Positions 8,689 through 17,520 of a stretch of DNA of 64,000 nucleotides are shown piece after piece. A model generated the notes under the pieces. It saw nothing but the letters and a program-made list of their open reading frames with translations, made no database searches and had not been told where the DNA came from. The DNA is taken from positions 1 through 64,000 of the forward strand of contig CAKPMJ010000003.1 in the NCBI GenBank assembly GCA_934167965.1, written 5' to 3'. Source of the stretch: an uncultured Clostridia bacterium. Its GTDB lineage: Bacteria; Bacillota; Clostridia; TANB77; CAG-508. The position numbers were made by a program, and so were the translations under genes. Within the stretch, counting starts at the first letter, position 1. Each line of letters starts with the position of its first letter.

Positions 8689-8835
8689 ATGAAAAGAAAT
8701 GAACTATTAGAAAATTTAAAACAAATTCAAGAAAGTATTGATTATATAGATTGGAAAAAAGGCTTTTATAATGACATTCTTTCTGGCAAAACGGAATATT
8801 TTAGTTATTTAACTAACCCAAAAAATCAGAGCTAA
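8689..8835 (+). pseudogene. MerR-family regulator 3' fragment
   Basis: This plus-strand frame encodes about 48 residues resembling the effector-side end of a MerR regulator: a coiled-coil segment (NELLENLKQIQESIDYID) followed by WKKGFYNDILSGK, like the DYK..FY..L.G ending common in the family. The winged-helix DNA-binding half is missing and there is no ribosome binding site. It abuts the flavodoxin fragment head to head. Confidence 0.55.
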
Positions 8836-8853
8836 TATAAAACTCTGATTTTT
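8821..8853 (+). terminator. Terminator of the MerR fragment
   Basis: An 11-bp stem (AAAAATCAGAG with its complement) overlaps the MerR stop codon and is followed by TTTT. It supports the idea that a real plus-strand gene once ended here. Confidence 0.65.
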
Positions 8854-8899
8854 TAATTATTATTGTTCTATTAATTCACTTTTCCTGGAATTTCATCAT

Positions 8900-9625
8900 T
8901 CATCTATTATTCATTTCCTCTGGAATATCAAATTCAAATAGCCATTTAGCATCACTTAAATTGATATTTTCAAAGTTAGGTTTTCCTGTTTCGTCTTTAT
9001 TCATATTATAATATCCCAAATCATATAATTTAATATAAATCTTTTTACTTTCAGGGAATTTATCCTCAGCTTTAATGTTTATTTTAATTGTCATTGTTTT
9101 TTCTATTTTATTTATCGAGTTTGGACCATATCCATTTTCATTTGATAAATATACATTATATATATTATTCTTATTATATACTCCTAACTCGCGCTCTTCA
9201 AAAATCGTATTGTAGTCATATCTTTTATTTTCTCCTAAGTGTATTCTAGAAGATATAGTATATATATTCTTATTTTCGTCATATATAGTATATCCTAACC
9301 CCAATGTCTCATAATAAATTTCCTTATCAAATTTGAAATTAATATTTGCAATAAAAGCATCATCTGTTATACTAATTGAATCCACTTTAACGCCAATTCC
9401 ATCTTGAGTTATATAGTCCATATTTTCTACTTTAGCATAATCTTTTTCATATGTTAATGTTCCTTTAGTTTCTACAGCTTGTATTTTTTCATATTCTTTA
9501 AATCTCATATTCATATCAATATGCCAATATATTTTATAAGCAATTATAGCAGCTATTACTAAAATTATCACTACTACTAAAATTATTAAGAGTTTTTTCC
9601 ATATTTTCATTTTCTCTTTTTCCAT
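8900..9625 (-). CDS. Single-pass membrane protein of unknown function
   Basis: The 241-residue protein has a short charged N-terminus, one strong transmembrane helix (about 10-30), then a mostly beta, extracytoplasmic domain rich in Tyr, Asn and Lys. I do not recognise the family; the strand pattern resembles Ig-like or DUF4179-type ectodomains, but no diagnostic motif is present. No cysteine follows the helix, so it is not a lipoprotein. It appears to be monocistronic. Confidence 0.6.
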   Translation of the reverse strand: MEKEKMKIWKKLLIILVVVIILVIAAIIAYKIYWHIDMNMRFKEYEKIQAVETKGTLTYEKDYAKVENMDYITQDGIGVKVDSISITDDAFIANINFKFDKEIYYETLGLGYTIYDENKNIYTISSRIHLGENKRYDYNTIFEERELGVYNKNNIYNVYLSNENGYGPNSINKIEKTMTIKINIKAEDKFPESKKIYIKLYDLGYYNMNKDETGKPNFENINLSDAKWLFEFDIPEEMNNR

Positions 9626-9775
9626 ATAGATTTCCCCCTTTCAATCTGTACAACCTAGATGTCACTATATACTTATATTTTAACATATTTTGGTAATTTT
9701 AGCAAATTTTTATTTCTATTTCTGGAAGTAAAATAATATTGTAACTTCTATTAAAAAATATATAAAAAAGAAGGT

Positions 9776-9799
9776 AGAACTCTGAAATCTCAAAGTTCT
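9776..9799 (-). terminator. Probable terminator of the SUMF1-fold gene
   Basis: A 10-bp stem with one mismatch (loop 4 nt) lies about 50 nt beyond the stop of the SUMF1-fold gene and is followed on the minus strand by a T-rich run (CTTCTTTTTTA). Confidence 0.5.
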
Positions 9800-9851
9800 C
9801 TCCCTCTGTCTGTGCTTGGATACAATTAAAGTGATTTTGCATGTCAAGTAA

Positions 9852-10814
9852 TTACTTAATATAAAGCGCGGCACGAAAACCCACAAAGCAAAAGTCATCA
9901 TGCTTACTGGAACAATAACGATATGCGACAGGTTTCTCGTTGAATACTCCATTACCGTGAAAAAGGCCCCCACGGATAACATAATCTGAACTACCTCTTT
10001 GTTCTTGTGTCCATTCATCCACATTGCCAGCCAAGTCGTAGATGTTATTAACACACCATTTTTCTCTGCTTCCTGTTTCGACTACTTTGCTTGTAAAATC
10101 CTTTGAATTCCATGAATGCCTTTTAAACCAGAACTCCCTTGCATTCCAATTATTGCCCCACTCAGTAGAGTCCTGTGCAATTTCGGCAAAAGTTTTAACT
10201 TCTGTTTTGATAAACCATTCCAATACCGAATCATATTCTGCACCAAAAGTCAGATGACTTTTAACTTCTTCATTGTTTTCGATAGTGGATGCAATTTTCC
10301 TGGCATCAGTAAAACTGATGTTTGTCCACGGCATAGCTCCCTTTACCGACTGTGGTTTTCCCTCTGAATTCTTGGAAATATTATAACGAGAAATATAAAA
10401 TCCTCCATATTTTTTGACACTTTCAAGCTGTTTAAGCAGTCTAGCATTTAAAGCTTCCTTGTATACTTCACTGGGTAATTGTAATCCATCATTCGAAAAT
10501 ATATTCTTCCTATAATTTCGTCTGCCGAATTTCTCAGAGAATTTTTCTCCATCAAGTGTTCCATTAGAGTCGAGACTTCCAACAGGAATCCATACAAACT
10601 GGCTTCCATCAGAACATCTTTCAATTACAAATCCATTGTTCCATTCTCCACATAAATGCTTATATCCTTCTGGAATTGGGGGATTTACATAGTTTGTAGA
10701 GTAGTCCAGTGGCTGTAGTAACGCTCTGATAATTAACTCTCCACTTGTTCCCTTTGAGACTTCAAAGGTTATACCCTTTTCTGCTTCAAGCACAAATTTT
10801 TCATACCGTTTCAT
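9852..10814 (-). CDS. SUMF1/FGE-fold protein (non-catalytic, lectin-like)
   Basis: The 320-residue protein has a short N-terminal beta region and then a formylglycine-generating-enzyme/SUMF1 domain: SQFVWIPVGSL, YGGFYISRYNIS, WTNISFTDARKIAS, TFGAEYDSVLEWF, NIYDLAGNVDEW, YVIRGGLFHGNG and the terminal GFRAALYI. The vicinal catalytic cysteines expected of true FGE are not evident, so a binding role with the C-type-lectin-like fold is more likely than sulfatase activation. No signal peptide is visible, in contrast to the relative at 49.1-50.3 kb. Codon use is clearly richer in G and C than in its neighbours, suggesting acquisition. GGAGG precedes the ATG. Confidence 0.75.
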   Translation of the reverse strand: MKRYEKFVLEAEKGITFEVSKGTSGELIIRALLQPLDYSTNYVNPPIPEGYKHLCGEWNNGFVIERCSDGSQFVWIPVGSLDSNGTLDGEKFSEKFGRRNYRKNIFSNDGLQLPSEVYKEALNARLLKQLESVKKYGGFYISRYNISKNSEGKPQSVKGAMPWTNISFTDARKIASTIENNEEVKSHLTFGAEYDSVLEWFIKTEVKTFAEIAQDSTEWGNNWNAREFWFKRHSWNSKDFTSKVVETGSREKWCVNNIYDLAGNVDEWTQEQRGSSDYVIRGGLFHGNGVFNEKPVAYRYCSSKHDDFCFVGFRAALYIK

Positions 10815-10910
10815 AGTTTATTCCTCCTTAAGCTATAATTTTATAACGGTTTCAACATGGCTATTGCCATTATGTTAATAATACCACATTTTCTTGTATT
10901 TTGCAAACTT

Positions 10911-11411
10911 TTAGCAATGTGTTATAGCTTTCTCTATTTCTAAAAGTTTTATTTTATTTTCTATTCCTCCACCATAGCCAACAAGTGATCCGTCTGTTCC
11001 AATAACTCTGTGACACGGAATAATTATACATATTGGATTCCAACCAACTGCCCCACCAACAGCTTGTGCAGACATTCTTTCAATTCCTCTTGATTTTGCT
11101 ATTTCTTTTGCTATCTCATTATATGTAGTGGTTTCTCCGTATGGAATTTTATTCATAATATCTATAACTTGCTTTCTAAATGGTGTTAAATTTTCTATTT
11201 TATATTCTGGTATAAAGTCAGGATTTTTTCCATTAAAATAAATATCTAACCATTTTGCTGTCTTATCAAATATTGGCAAATCTGCATCCTCATATTTACA
11301 CTGATGTTTTACTGAATCTCTTGAATTTTCAAACCACAGTCCTGTTAAATATTCCCCATCGCTTCTCATATATATTGTTGTAAATGGTGTTTTATATTTT
11401 TTTCTATACAT
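10911..11411 (-). CDS. ogt: Methylated-DNA--protein-cysteine methyltransferase
   Basis: The 166-residue protein repairs O6-alkylguanine by transferring the alkyl group irreversibly to its own cysteine. The active site IIPCHRVIG (Cys about 133) is intact. The helix-turn-helix region with the Arg finger is present (YNEIAKEIAKSRG), as is GGAVGWNP. Length fits Ogt/AdaB-type enzymes without an Ada regulatory domain. Its ATG overlaps the end of the upstream DXS-like gene by 8 nt, so the two are translationally coupled; no functional link is obvious. Confidence 0.9.
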   Translation of the reverse strand: MYRKKYKTPFTTIYMRSDGEYLTGLWFENSRDSVKHQCKYEDADLPIFDKTAKWLDIYFNGKNPDFIPEYKIENLTPFRKQVIDIMNKIPYGETTTYNEIAKEIAKSRGIERMSAQAVGGAVGWNPICIIIPCHRVIGTDGSLVGYGGGIENKIKLLEIEKAITHC

Positions 11412-13167
11412 TATTAATATTCCTTTTTATTTCATTAAATAATTTTTCTGCAGACATTCCGTTTTCTTCTAATAATTTTTCTGGTTCAAAATCTGTATGG
11501 AATACTTTTGATATACCATAATTTTTTACAAGCATTTTGCTATCACCATAGAAAGATGCTATGTTTTGTCCATATCCTCCCATTAACTCTCCATCTTCTA
11601 AAGTTATTACTAATTGATGATTTTCTTTTAATGAATTTAATAATTCTTCATCTAGTCCAGTTAAAAATCTTGGATTTACTACTGTTATATTCAATCCTAT
11701 TTCATCTCTGACTTTCTTTGCAACTTCTTTTGCCATTGGTAACATTGATCCTACTGCAAATATGGCAACTTTCTCGCCTTCTAATTCTATCTTATTTTTA
11801 TTATAATTTGAGTAATCTGTTTTATCTTCTATTCCTGTTTCAATTAACTTAACTGGTACACGTATTCCTACTGGATGTTTCTTTTGCGTTGTAGCAAATT
11901 TAAACATTTGAATATACTCCTCCTTGCTTGTAGGAGCTAAATATATTAGGTTTGGAATATGTGAAAACATTTGGATATCACATAGAGCAATATGCGTATT
12001 TGAGTTCATTCCATAAACACCTGCACTTAATACTATCATTGTTGCTGGACTATCATTTAAACATAAGTCATGTGATATTTGGTCATAAGTTCTTTGTAAA
12101 AATGGTGCATACGTTCCAAACACTACTGTTCCTCCGTTTTTTGCAATTCCAGAACTCATTGCTACCATGTTTTCTTCTGCAATTCCTACATCAACAAATT
12201 GTCCCCTTTTAGCATATTCTTCTCTAACACCTTTAACAAATCCTAATCCCATTGGAGTACCTGCATTTAAAACTATTGCTTTTTCATTTGTATTTAATAA
12301 ATTCTTTAAGCTGTCAAATACAGTTGTATCAGGTTTTTCATTTGAAATATATTTAGGTGACCCATCTTCTACATTAAAAGGTCCTCCTGCATGCCAAGCT
12401 TCTCTATTTTCTTCTGCGTATTTTAGTCCCTTTCCTTTTATTGTATGAATTTGTAGAACTATAGGATGATTTATGTTTTTAACACTCTCAAATAGTTCTA
12501 CTAATTTATCTATATCATGTCCATCATCTAAATATTTATAATCTAATCCAAATGATTTAAATATATTATCTGGAGCTTCACCATTTGATTCTCTTAATCT
12601 TTTTAATGTTTTATACATTCCGCCATGATTTTCCGCAATACTTTGATCATTATCATTAATTATTATTATTAAATTATTTTTATATTCTCCTGCATAATCT
12701 AATGCCTCTAATGCTTCTCCTCCAGAAAGTGATCCATCACCAATAACTGCTATAACATTTTCTTTTCCTTTGTTTAAATCTCTTCCTTCAGCCAATCCTA
12801 ATGCTAATGATATTGATGTTGATGTATGTCCTATTGTAAATATATCGTGCTTACTTTCTTCTGGATTTGTATATCCTGTTACATCTTTAAAATGAGAAGA
12901 GTCCATAAATGCCTCTTGTCTTCCTGTTAATATTTTGTGTGGATAGCTTTGATGTGATACATCAAATACAATTTTGTCTATAGGAGAATTAAATACATAG
13001 TGCATTGCAACAGTCATTTCAACCATTCCTAAATTCGGTCCATTATGTCCTCCAACATTGCTTATTTTGTTTATTAAGGCTTTTCTTGTTTCATCAGCTA
13101 AAACTAGCAATTCTTCCATTTTTAGTTTCTTGATGTCTTCTGGTCCTTTAATCTTTTCTAAATACAT
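11404..13167 (-). CDS. 1-deoxy-D-xylulose-5-phosphate synthase-like thiamine-diphosphate enzyme
   Basis: The 587-residue protein has the DXS three-domain order. The TPP-binding motif runs from GDGSLSGGEALEAL to INDNDQSI. The N-terminal FDVSHQSYPHKILTGR and the pyrimidine-domain YAPFLQRTYDQ are DXS-like. A transketolase C-terminal domain (VVNPRFLTGL) completes it. It is shorter than typical DXS (about 620). The normally invariant DRAG...DGxTHxG stretch is replaced by LSAGVYGMNSNTHIAL, keeping only the His. It belongs to a divergent DXS-like subgroup, so the exact substrate pair is uncertain. GGAGG precedes the ATG; ogt follows with overlap. Confidence 0.75.
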   Translation of the reverse strand: MYLEKIKGPEDIKKLKMEELLVLADETRKALINKISNVGGHNGPNLGMVEMTVAMHYVFNSPIDKIVFDVSHQSYPHKILTGRQEAFMDSSHFKDVTGYTNPEESKHDIFTIGHTSTSISLALGLAEGRDLNKGKENVIAVIGDGSLSGGEALEALDYAGEYKNNLIIIINDNDQSIAENHGGMYKTLKRLRESNGEAPDNIFKSFGLDYKYLDDGHDIDKLVELFESVKNINHPIVLQIHTIKGKGLKYAEENREAWHAGGPFNVEDGSPKYISNEKPDTTVFDSLKNLLNTNEKAIVLNAGTPMGLGFVKGVREEYAKRGQFVDVGIAEENMVAMSSGIAKNGGTVVFGTYAPFLQRTYDQISHDLCLNDSPATMIVLSAGVYGMNSNTHIALCDIQMFSHIPNLIYLAPTSKEEYIQMFKFATTQKKHPVGIRVPVKLIETGIEDKTDYSNYNKNKIELEGEKVAIFAVGSMLPMAKEVAKKVRDEIGLNITVVNPRFLTGLDEELLNSLKENHQLVITLEDGELMGGYGQNIASFYGDSKMLVKNYGISKVFHTDFEPEKLLEENGMSAEKLFNEIKRNINNV

Positions 13168-13255
13168 ACTATCTTCCTCCTCTTTCTTTGTTTTTTATTT
13201 TATATCACAAAATAAATTATTATTCAAGGATTTATTTTTGCTTAAAATAAAAAAT

Positions 13256-13279
13256 CCCTTAGTAACAATCTACTAAGGG
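13256..13279 (-). terminator. Terminator of the beta-helix membrane protein gene
   Basis: A 9-bp perfect stem (CCCTTAGTA and its complement, loop 6 nt) is followed on the minus strand by ATTTTTTATTTT, 10 nt after the stop codon. Confidence 0.8.
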
Positions 13280-13288
13280 CATAATTTA

Positions 13289-15001
13289 CTAGTTTATTGA
13301 TGTTCCATTAACATATAGTTTGTATCCATTAAAGTTTATATTACTATAACTTGTATCCTCATCTTCTAATGATGTAATATATGAATCTCCTGTTAATGTA
13401 ATTTTTGAATCACTATCCAATTTTATATTTATTTCTTTAGCTGTATTTTGTGCATTTATTGTTCCATTATATGAACTTTTTGTTAAATTCATTTTTAAAG
13501 TAGAAATATTATCAATTTCTATGTTTCCATTTAACTCTTGGTTATCTGCATTTAAAGTTAAATTTCCTCCATTGTCTCCACTGTTTCCCCATTCTGTTGT
13601 TCCTTTGTTACTAATTAATATGTTGCTTCCATAAGATAATTTACAATTATCTAGGTTTATAATTGCATCTGTATTTGTTATAAAAAACATTGGAACTGTC
13701 TTATAATAGTCAGAATTTTCTTGTATACTTAGACTCGAATTTTTAGCTGTAAATGTTCCTGTTCCTTCTCCTGCATCACCTGACATTGATTGATAAATCA
13801 TTATTCCTGCATTATCTGTTTCTCCTCTATTTCCTTTTCCACTAGCAACTAATTTAGAATTTGTTACTGTTGCTGAATTTTTTCCTTCAATAACTACCAT
13901 TTGAGAACCATTTGCTGTTCCTTCAGTATTTTCAATACTTATATTTCCTGTTGAGTATATAACAGGTGATCCACTACCATTTGTTTCTAATTTTGAATTT
14001 TTTGCTATTACTGTTCCTTCTCCTCTATCTGTTGCAAGTGTGGCACAACTTCCACCTTGTGTTGTAATTTCTACATTATCTGCTTCTATATATCCTCCAT
14101 AAGTTGAATCTAACCCTCTTGCTGATCCGCTGCCTGTTGTTGTTATTTTAGAATCACTTATATATATCTTTGAATCTGTTCCTGTTGAGAAAACCGCATT
14201 GCTTCCTTTAGCATTTGTTGATATATTAGCATTTTTTATTGTAGCTGTTGATTTTTCTGTAACTAATATTCCTGCATTTACTCCATAAAACTCAGAGTTT
14301 TCTGTATTAGAACTGTCTCCTCCTGTCTTTGTAACTTCAGCTCCTTCTATTGTAGCATTACCTCCATTTTGAACTAAAATAGAACTTTCATCACTTGTTG
14401 AAGTTGTATAGTTATCTGTCAAAGTTCGAGTTGTTCCATCTACAGTTGTTGCTCCTGTTTTGGTAACAGATGCTGATTCTGTATTTCCTCCAGGTATCAT
14501 TTTCATATCATTGGTAGATATATTTTTCGCTATATATAATTGAGCAATTGTTAAGCCTACTGTAACAATAATTGTTATTATTATAAATAATATTATACTA
14601 TTTGAATTATTTAATGTTTCTTTTAATGTTAACTTGTTAAACTTAGACATTATCATATATACTACAAGTATTGCAATACCCAATCCCTCTATGCCAAATA
14701 TAATAGTCTTGTTACTTTTATTATTTTCATCTGGTTTTGTTGATCGATTCTCTTTATTACTATTGCTTGAATCACCTTCAGGCTTTTCTGGTGGCGTTTG
14801 TCTTTCTTGTTTTTCAGGTGGTTCTCCTTTGCTAGTATCATTTGAACCAGATGGCATTTCTGGTGGTGTTCCTTGTTGTTCCATATCCATCTTTTGTCCT
14901 GGTGCACTCGATTCTTGAGTGTTTTTCATTGTAAAATAACTACACACTCCTATAATTATTATAAGTGAAATCATAATAATATTTTTCAAACTTCTTTTCA
15001 T
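13289..15001 (-). CDS. Membrane protein with Pro/Glu-rich linker and right-handed beta-helix ectodomain
   Basis: The 570-residue protein has three membrane segments (about 7-25, 100-117 and 134-156). The first is followed by a Pro/Glu/Ser/Asn-rich stretch (PPEMPSGSND, PPEKQERQTPPEKPEG). From about residue 180 the protein is made of short Ser/Thr/Asn/Gly repeats such as TIEGAEVTKTG, TIKNANISTN and YISDSKITTTGSG, typical of right-handed parallel beta-helix proteins (pectate-lyase or adhesin type). No catalytic residues are recognisable. A cell-surface adhesin or polysaccharide-interacting role is inferred. It lies downstream of the transglycosylase gene (81-nt gap). Confidence 0.7.
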   Translation of the reverse strand: MKRSLKNIIMISLIIIIGVCSYFTMKNTQESSAPGQKMDMEQQGTPPEMPSGSNDTSKGEPPEKQERQTPPEKPEGDSSNSNKENRSTKPDENNKSNKTIIFGIEGLGIAILVVYMIMSKFNKLTLKETLNNSNSIILFIIITIIVTVGLTIAQLYIAKNISTNDMKMIPGGNTESASVTKTGATTVDGTTRTLTDNYTTSTSDESSILVQNGGNATIEGAEVTKTGGDSSNTENSEFYGVNAGILVTEKSTATIKNANISTNAKGSNAVFSTGTDSKIYISDSKITTTGSGSARGLDSTYGGYIEADNVEITTQGGSCATLATDRGEGTVIAKNSKLETNGSGSPVIYSTGNISIENTEGTANGSQMVVIEGKNSATVTNSKLVASGKGNRGETDNAGIMIYQSMSGDAGEGTGTFTAKNSSLSIQENSDYYKTVPMFFITNTDAIINLDNCKLSYGSNILISNKGTTEWGNSGDNGGNLTLNADNQELNGNIEIDNISTLKMNLTKSSYNGTINAQNTAKEINIKLDSDSKITLTGDSYITSLEDEDTSYSNINFNGYKLYVNGTSIN

Positions 15002-15082
15002 ATATTTTTCCTCCTTAAATTTTGTTAATTATAATTTACCACTTAAAGATTGAAAAATTATTGAATATGAAAATTTTTTAAT

Positions 15083-15778
15083 TTAATTTTGTTTTAATAT
15101 TTTGTCTGCTTGTTTTTTAGTTAAATATTTATACTTAATCATTTTATTTATAACTTGTTTTTGCCTCTTTTTGGCAAGTTCAGGATTTTTAGTTGGTACA
15201 TACACACTAGGTGCGTTCGGAATTCCCGCAAGCATAATACTTTCATAATCGCTCATCTCACTTGGTTCTTTATTAAAATAATGTTTACTTGCCTCTCTTA
15301 CAGTATATTTTCCATCACCAAAATAGCTTGTATTTAAATATAATTCTAATATCTCATCTTTCTTTAATTTCTTTTCTAATTCGGCAGACATAAACACTTC
15401 TGCAATTTTTCTTTCAATTTTCTTTTCCTGTGTAAAATATATATTTTTGGCCAATTGTTGTGTTATTGTACTCCCACCTTCTTCAAATCCTCTTGATTTT
15501 ATATCATTTACTACCGCTCTTCCTATTGATATTATATCTATTCCTTTGTGTTTATAAAATCTATGATCTTCTACTGCTAGTACTGCATTTTTATACATGT
15601 CTGGCATTTCTGAAATCTCGGTGTAATTTTTCTTTTTCTTTATTTGCTCTATCTTTTCTTCTATACTTGTTTTTTCTATTGCATTTTTATACATGTCATA
15701 TCCTTTTTTTATATAAACAGATGATATAGCTAATATGATTAATATTATAATAATTATTAATTTTAATATTTTTTTCAT
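15083..15778 (-). CDS. mtgA: Monofunctional peptidoglycan glycosyltransferase (GT51)
   Basis: The 231-residue protein has an N-terminal transmembrane helix and a complete GT51 transglycosylase domain without a penicillin-binding domain: motif 1 VEDHRFYKHKGID (catalytic Glu), motif 2 GGSTITQQLAKN, motif 3 KIAEVFMSAELE, motif 4 ILELYLNTSYFG and motif 5 AGIPNAPS. It polymerises lipid II into glycan strands outside the membrane. Length matches monofunctional enzymes (about 230-270). Confidence 0.9.
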   Translation of the reverse strand: MKKILKLIIIIILIILAISSVYIKKGYDMYKNAIEKTSIEEKIEQIKKKKNYTEISEMPDMYKNAVLAVEDHRFYKHKGIDIISIGRAVVNDIKSRGFEEGGSTITQQLAKNIYFTQEKKIERKIAEVFMSAELEKKLKKDEILELYLNTSYFGDGKYTVREASKHYFNKEPSEMSDYESIMLAGIPNAPSVYVPTKNPELAKKRQKQVINKMIKYKYLTKKQADKILKQN

Positions 15779-15852
15779 CTTTTCACCTTCTTCTATATTT
15801 TATCATACTACAGAAAAATGACAAGTAAATGACAAAAAAATAAAATATTATA

Positions 15853-15882
15853 AAAAGCAATCCCAAAAAAAGAATTGCTTTT
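15853..15882 (-). terminator. Terminator after the 87-residue protein
   Basis: A 9-bp stem (AAAAGCAAT and its complement) is followed on the minus strand by a T-rich run, just beyond the stop at 15899. Confidence 0.7.
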
Positions 15883-15898
15883 ACCATAGAATGGTAGG

Positions 15899-16162
15899 TT
15901 ATCTTATTAGAGCTTTGGTAAATTCTTGGATATCCTTTTCGGTAGGAAACATGATTGAAAATGCAACTTCCATATTAGAACTATTTAAAAAATATGGACT
16001 AATTGCGTGAGGTATACCATTAAATTCTTCTGCTTTCTCAATATATTCAACTGCACTTACTATTAATATACTCTCAGCTTCTTTATCTACTTCCTTACAA
16101 CCTCCTACTACATTTATAATTGGAAGCCCTTCTTTCCGTTTAAACATCCATCTTATTCTCAT
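15899..16162 (-). CDS. Hypothetical 87-residue protein
   Basis: This small soluble protein starts at an ATG preceded by AAAGAGG and ends before a clear terminator, so it looks like a genuine monocistronic gene. It has a basic N-terminus (RIRWMFKRKEG), a central helix (KEAESILIVSAVEYIEKAEE) and a C-terminal helix (TEKDIQEFTKALI). I do not recognise the family. Confidence 0.6.
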   Translation of the reverse strand: MRIRWMFKRKEGLPIINVVGGCKEVDKEAESILIVSAVEYIEKAEEFNGIPHAISPYFLNSSNMEVAFSIMFPTEKDIQEFTKALIR

Positions 16163-16225
16163 GCTATATAACCTCTTTTCTATATTTTATACTTAACATT
16201 ATATCATATTTACATAATTTGTCAA

Positions 16226-17023
16226 TTATCCTAAAGCTACATCTAATATCATCATTATAACAAATCCTGCTATCAAACCCAATGTAGATAAATTTTTATT
16301 TTCTTTTATAGATTCAGGAAGCAGTTCCCTTGCTGCAACAGTAAGCATAGCACCTGCTGCAAATGCAAGCAAAAATGGTAATATACTTCTTATAGATAAA
16401 ACCAATACCACTCCAATCATTGCAGATATAGGCTCTACCAAAGCCGATGCCTGACCAATCATGAACGCTTTAAATCTTGAAAATCCTTCATTTCTTAATG
16501 GTAATGATACAGCAGCACCTTCCGGAAAATTTTGAATTCCTATTCCAATTGCTAACATTACTGCACTAATTAATGTCACTCCTGGTACTCCACTTGTTAT
16601 CCCACCAAATGCAACTCCTATAGCCATACCTTCTGGTATATTATGAATTGTAATTGCTGATACTAATAATATACTTCTTCTAAGTGAATTACCATTATTT
16701 AAATTTTTTCTATTTTTTAATACTTTATCTAAAAATTTATCTGATAATAATACAAATAGACCTCCTGAAATAAATCCTATTGTTGGTAATAACCATTCTA
16801 TGTATCCCAATTCCTTTGACAATTCAATAGATGGTGCTATTAATGACCAAAATGAAGCTGCTATCATTACTCCTGCACTAAATCCTAGTATTGTAGCTAA
16901 TGCTTTTGTATTTATTTCTTTAAAAAAGTATACTACTAATGCTCCTAAAGCTGTTATCCCCCATGTAAATATTGTGGCAATTAATGCTTGAATTACTGGG
17001 TTTAAATTTTCGAACCAGTTCAA
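16226..17023 (-). CDS. ZIP family divalent metal transporter
   Basis: The 265-residue membrane protein has about eight transmembrane segments and the ZIP signature HNIPEGMAIGVAF in TM4. A second metal-site motif, QNFPEGAAVSLPL, lies in TM5. The pattern matches the GufA/ZupT branch, which takes up zinc and other divalent metals without ATP. It starts at TTG (17023), with GGGGGTGA 6 nt upstream. Substrate specificity cannot be read from sequence. Confidence 0.85.
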   Translation of the reverse strand: MNWFENLNPVIQALIATIFTWGITALGALVVYFFKEINTKALATILGFSAGVMIAASFWSLIAPSIELSKELGYIEWLLPTIGFISGGLFVLLSDKFLDKVLKNRKNLNNGNSLRRSILLVSAITIHNIPEGMAIGVAFGGITSGVPGVTLISAVMLAIGIGIQNFPEGAAVSLPLRNEGFSRFKAFMIGQASALVEPISAMIGVVLVLSIRSILPFLLAFAAGAMLTVAARELLPESIKENKNLSTLGLIAGFVIMMILDVALG

Positions 17024-17099
17024 CTTAATTCACCCCCTACTTACATAATATGTCAAATTTTTTATTATGCTACATAGAGAATGACCTTTACTATAAAAA

Positions 17100-17142
17100 A
17101 AGCCTTATGAAAGAATCTTGCTTAAGACTCCCCATAAGACTT
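17100..17142 (-). terminator. Terminator of the infC-rpmI-rplT operon
   Basis: A long stem (AAGTCTTATG with CATAAGGCTT, extended inward by paired GAGTCTT/AAGATTC) is followed on the minus strand by a run of T, 8 nt beyond the rplT stop. Confidence 0.85.
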
Positions 17143-17149
17143 ATTATAA

Positions 17150-17500
17150 TTATGCATTTTTTGCTATATTTACTATTTCTGTAAAAGCTTTTTCATCATT
17201 TACAGCAAGTTCAGCAAGCATTTTTCTATTTATTGTTACATTAGCTTTCTTTAATCCTGCTATTAATTTGCTATATGTAGTACCATTCATTCTTGCAGCA
17301 GCATTAATTCTTGCTATCCATAATTTTCTAAAATCACTCTTTCTGTCTTTTCTTCCTACATAGCTATATGCTAATGATTTTAAAACTGCTTGGTTAGCAT
17401 TTCTAAATCTATAATGTTTTGCTCCATAATATCCTTTTGCTTGTTTTAGAACTTTTTTATGTCTTCTTCTTGTTATTTTAGCTGTTTTTACTCTTGCCAT
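17150..17500 (-). CDS. rplT: 50S ribosomal protein L20
   Basis: The 116-residue basic protein matches L20 over its full length (ARVKTAKITRRRHKKVLKQ start, GYYGAKHYRFRNANQAV, YVGRKDRKSDFRKLWIARIN). L20 is an early assembly protein of the large subunit. In Firmicutes it also binds the operon leader to cause transcription attenuation, and a leader with the matching architecture lies at 18.29-18.41 kb. GGAAGGAG precedes the ATG. Confidence 0.97.
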   Translation of the reverse strand: MARVKTAKITRRRHKKVLKQAKGYYGAKHYRFRNANQAVLKSLAYSYVGRKDRKSDFRKLWIARINAAARMNGTTYSKLIAGLKKANVTINRKMLAELAVNDEKAFTEIVNIAKNA

Positions 17501-17520
17501 TTAAATTTCACTCCTTCCGA

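Noticed and set aside
9716..10054. Minus-strand reading frame of 112 codons overlapping the SUMF1-fold gene end
   Set aside because: It lies out of frame over the conserved C-terminus of the SUMF1 domain, has no ribosome binding site and no family resemblance; it is a shadow of the real gene.
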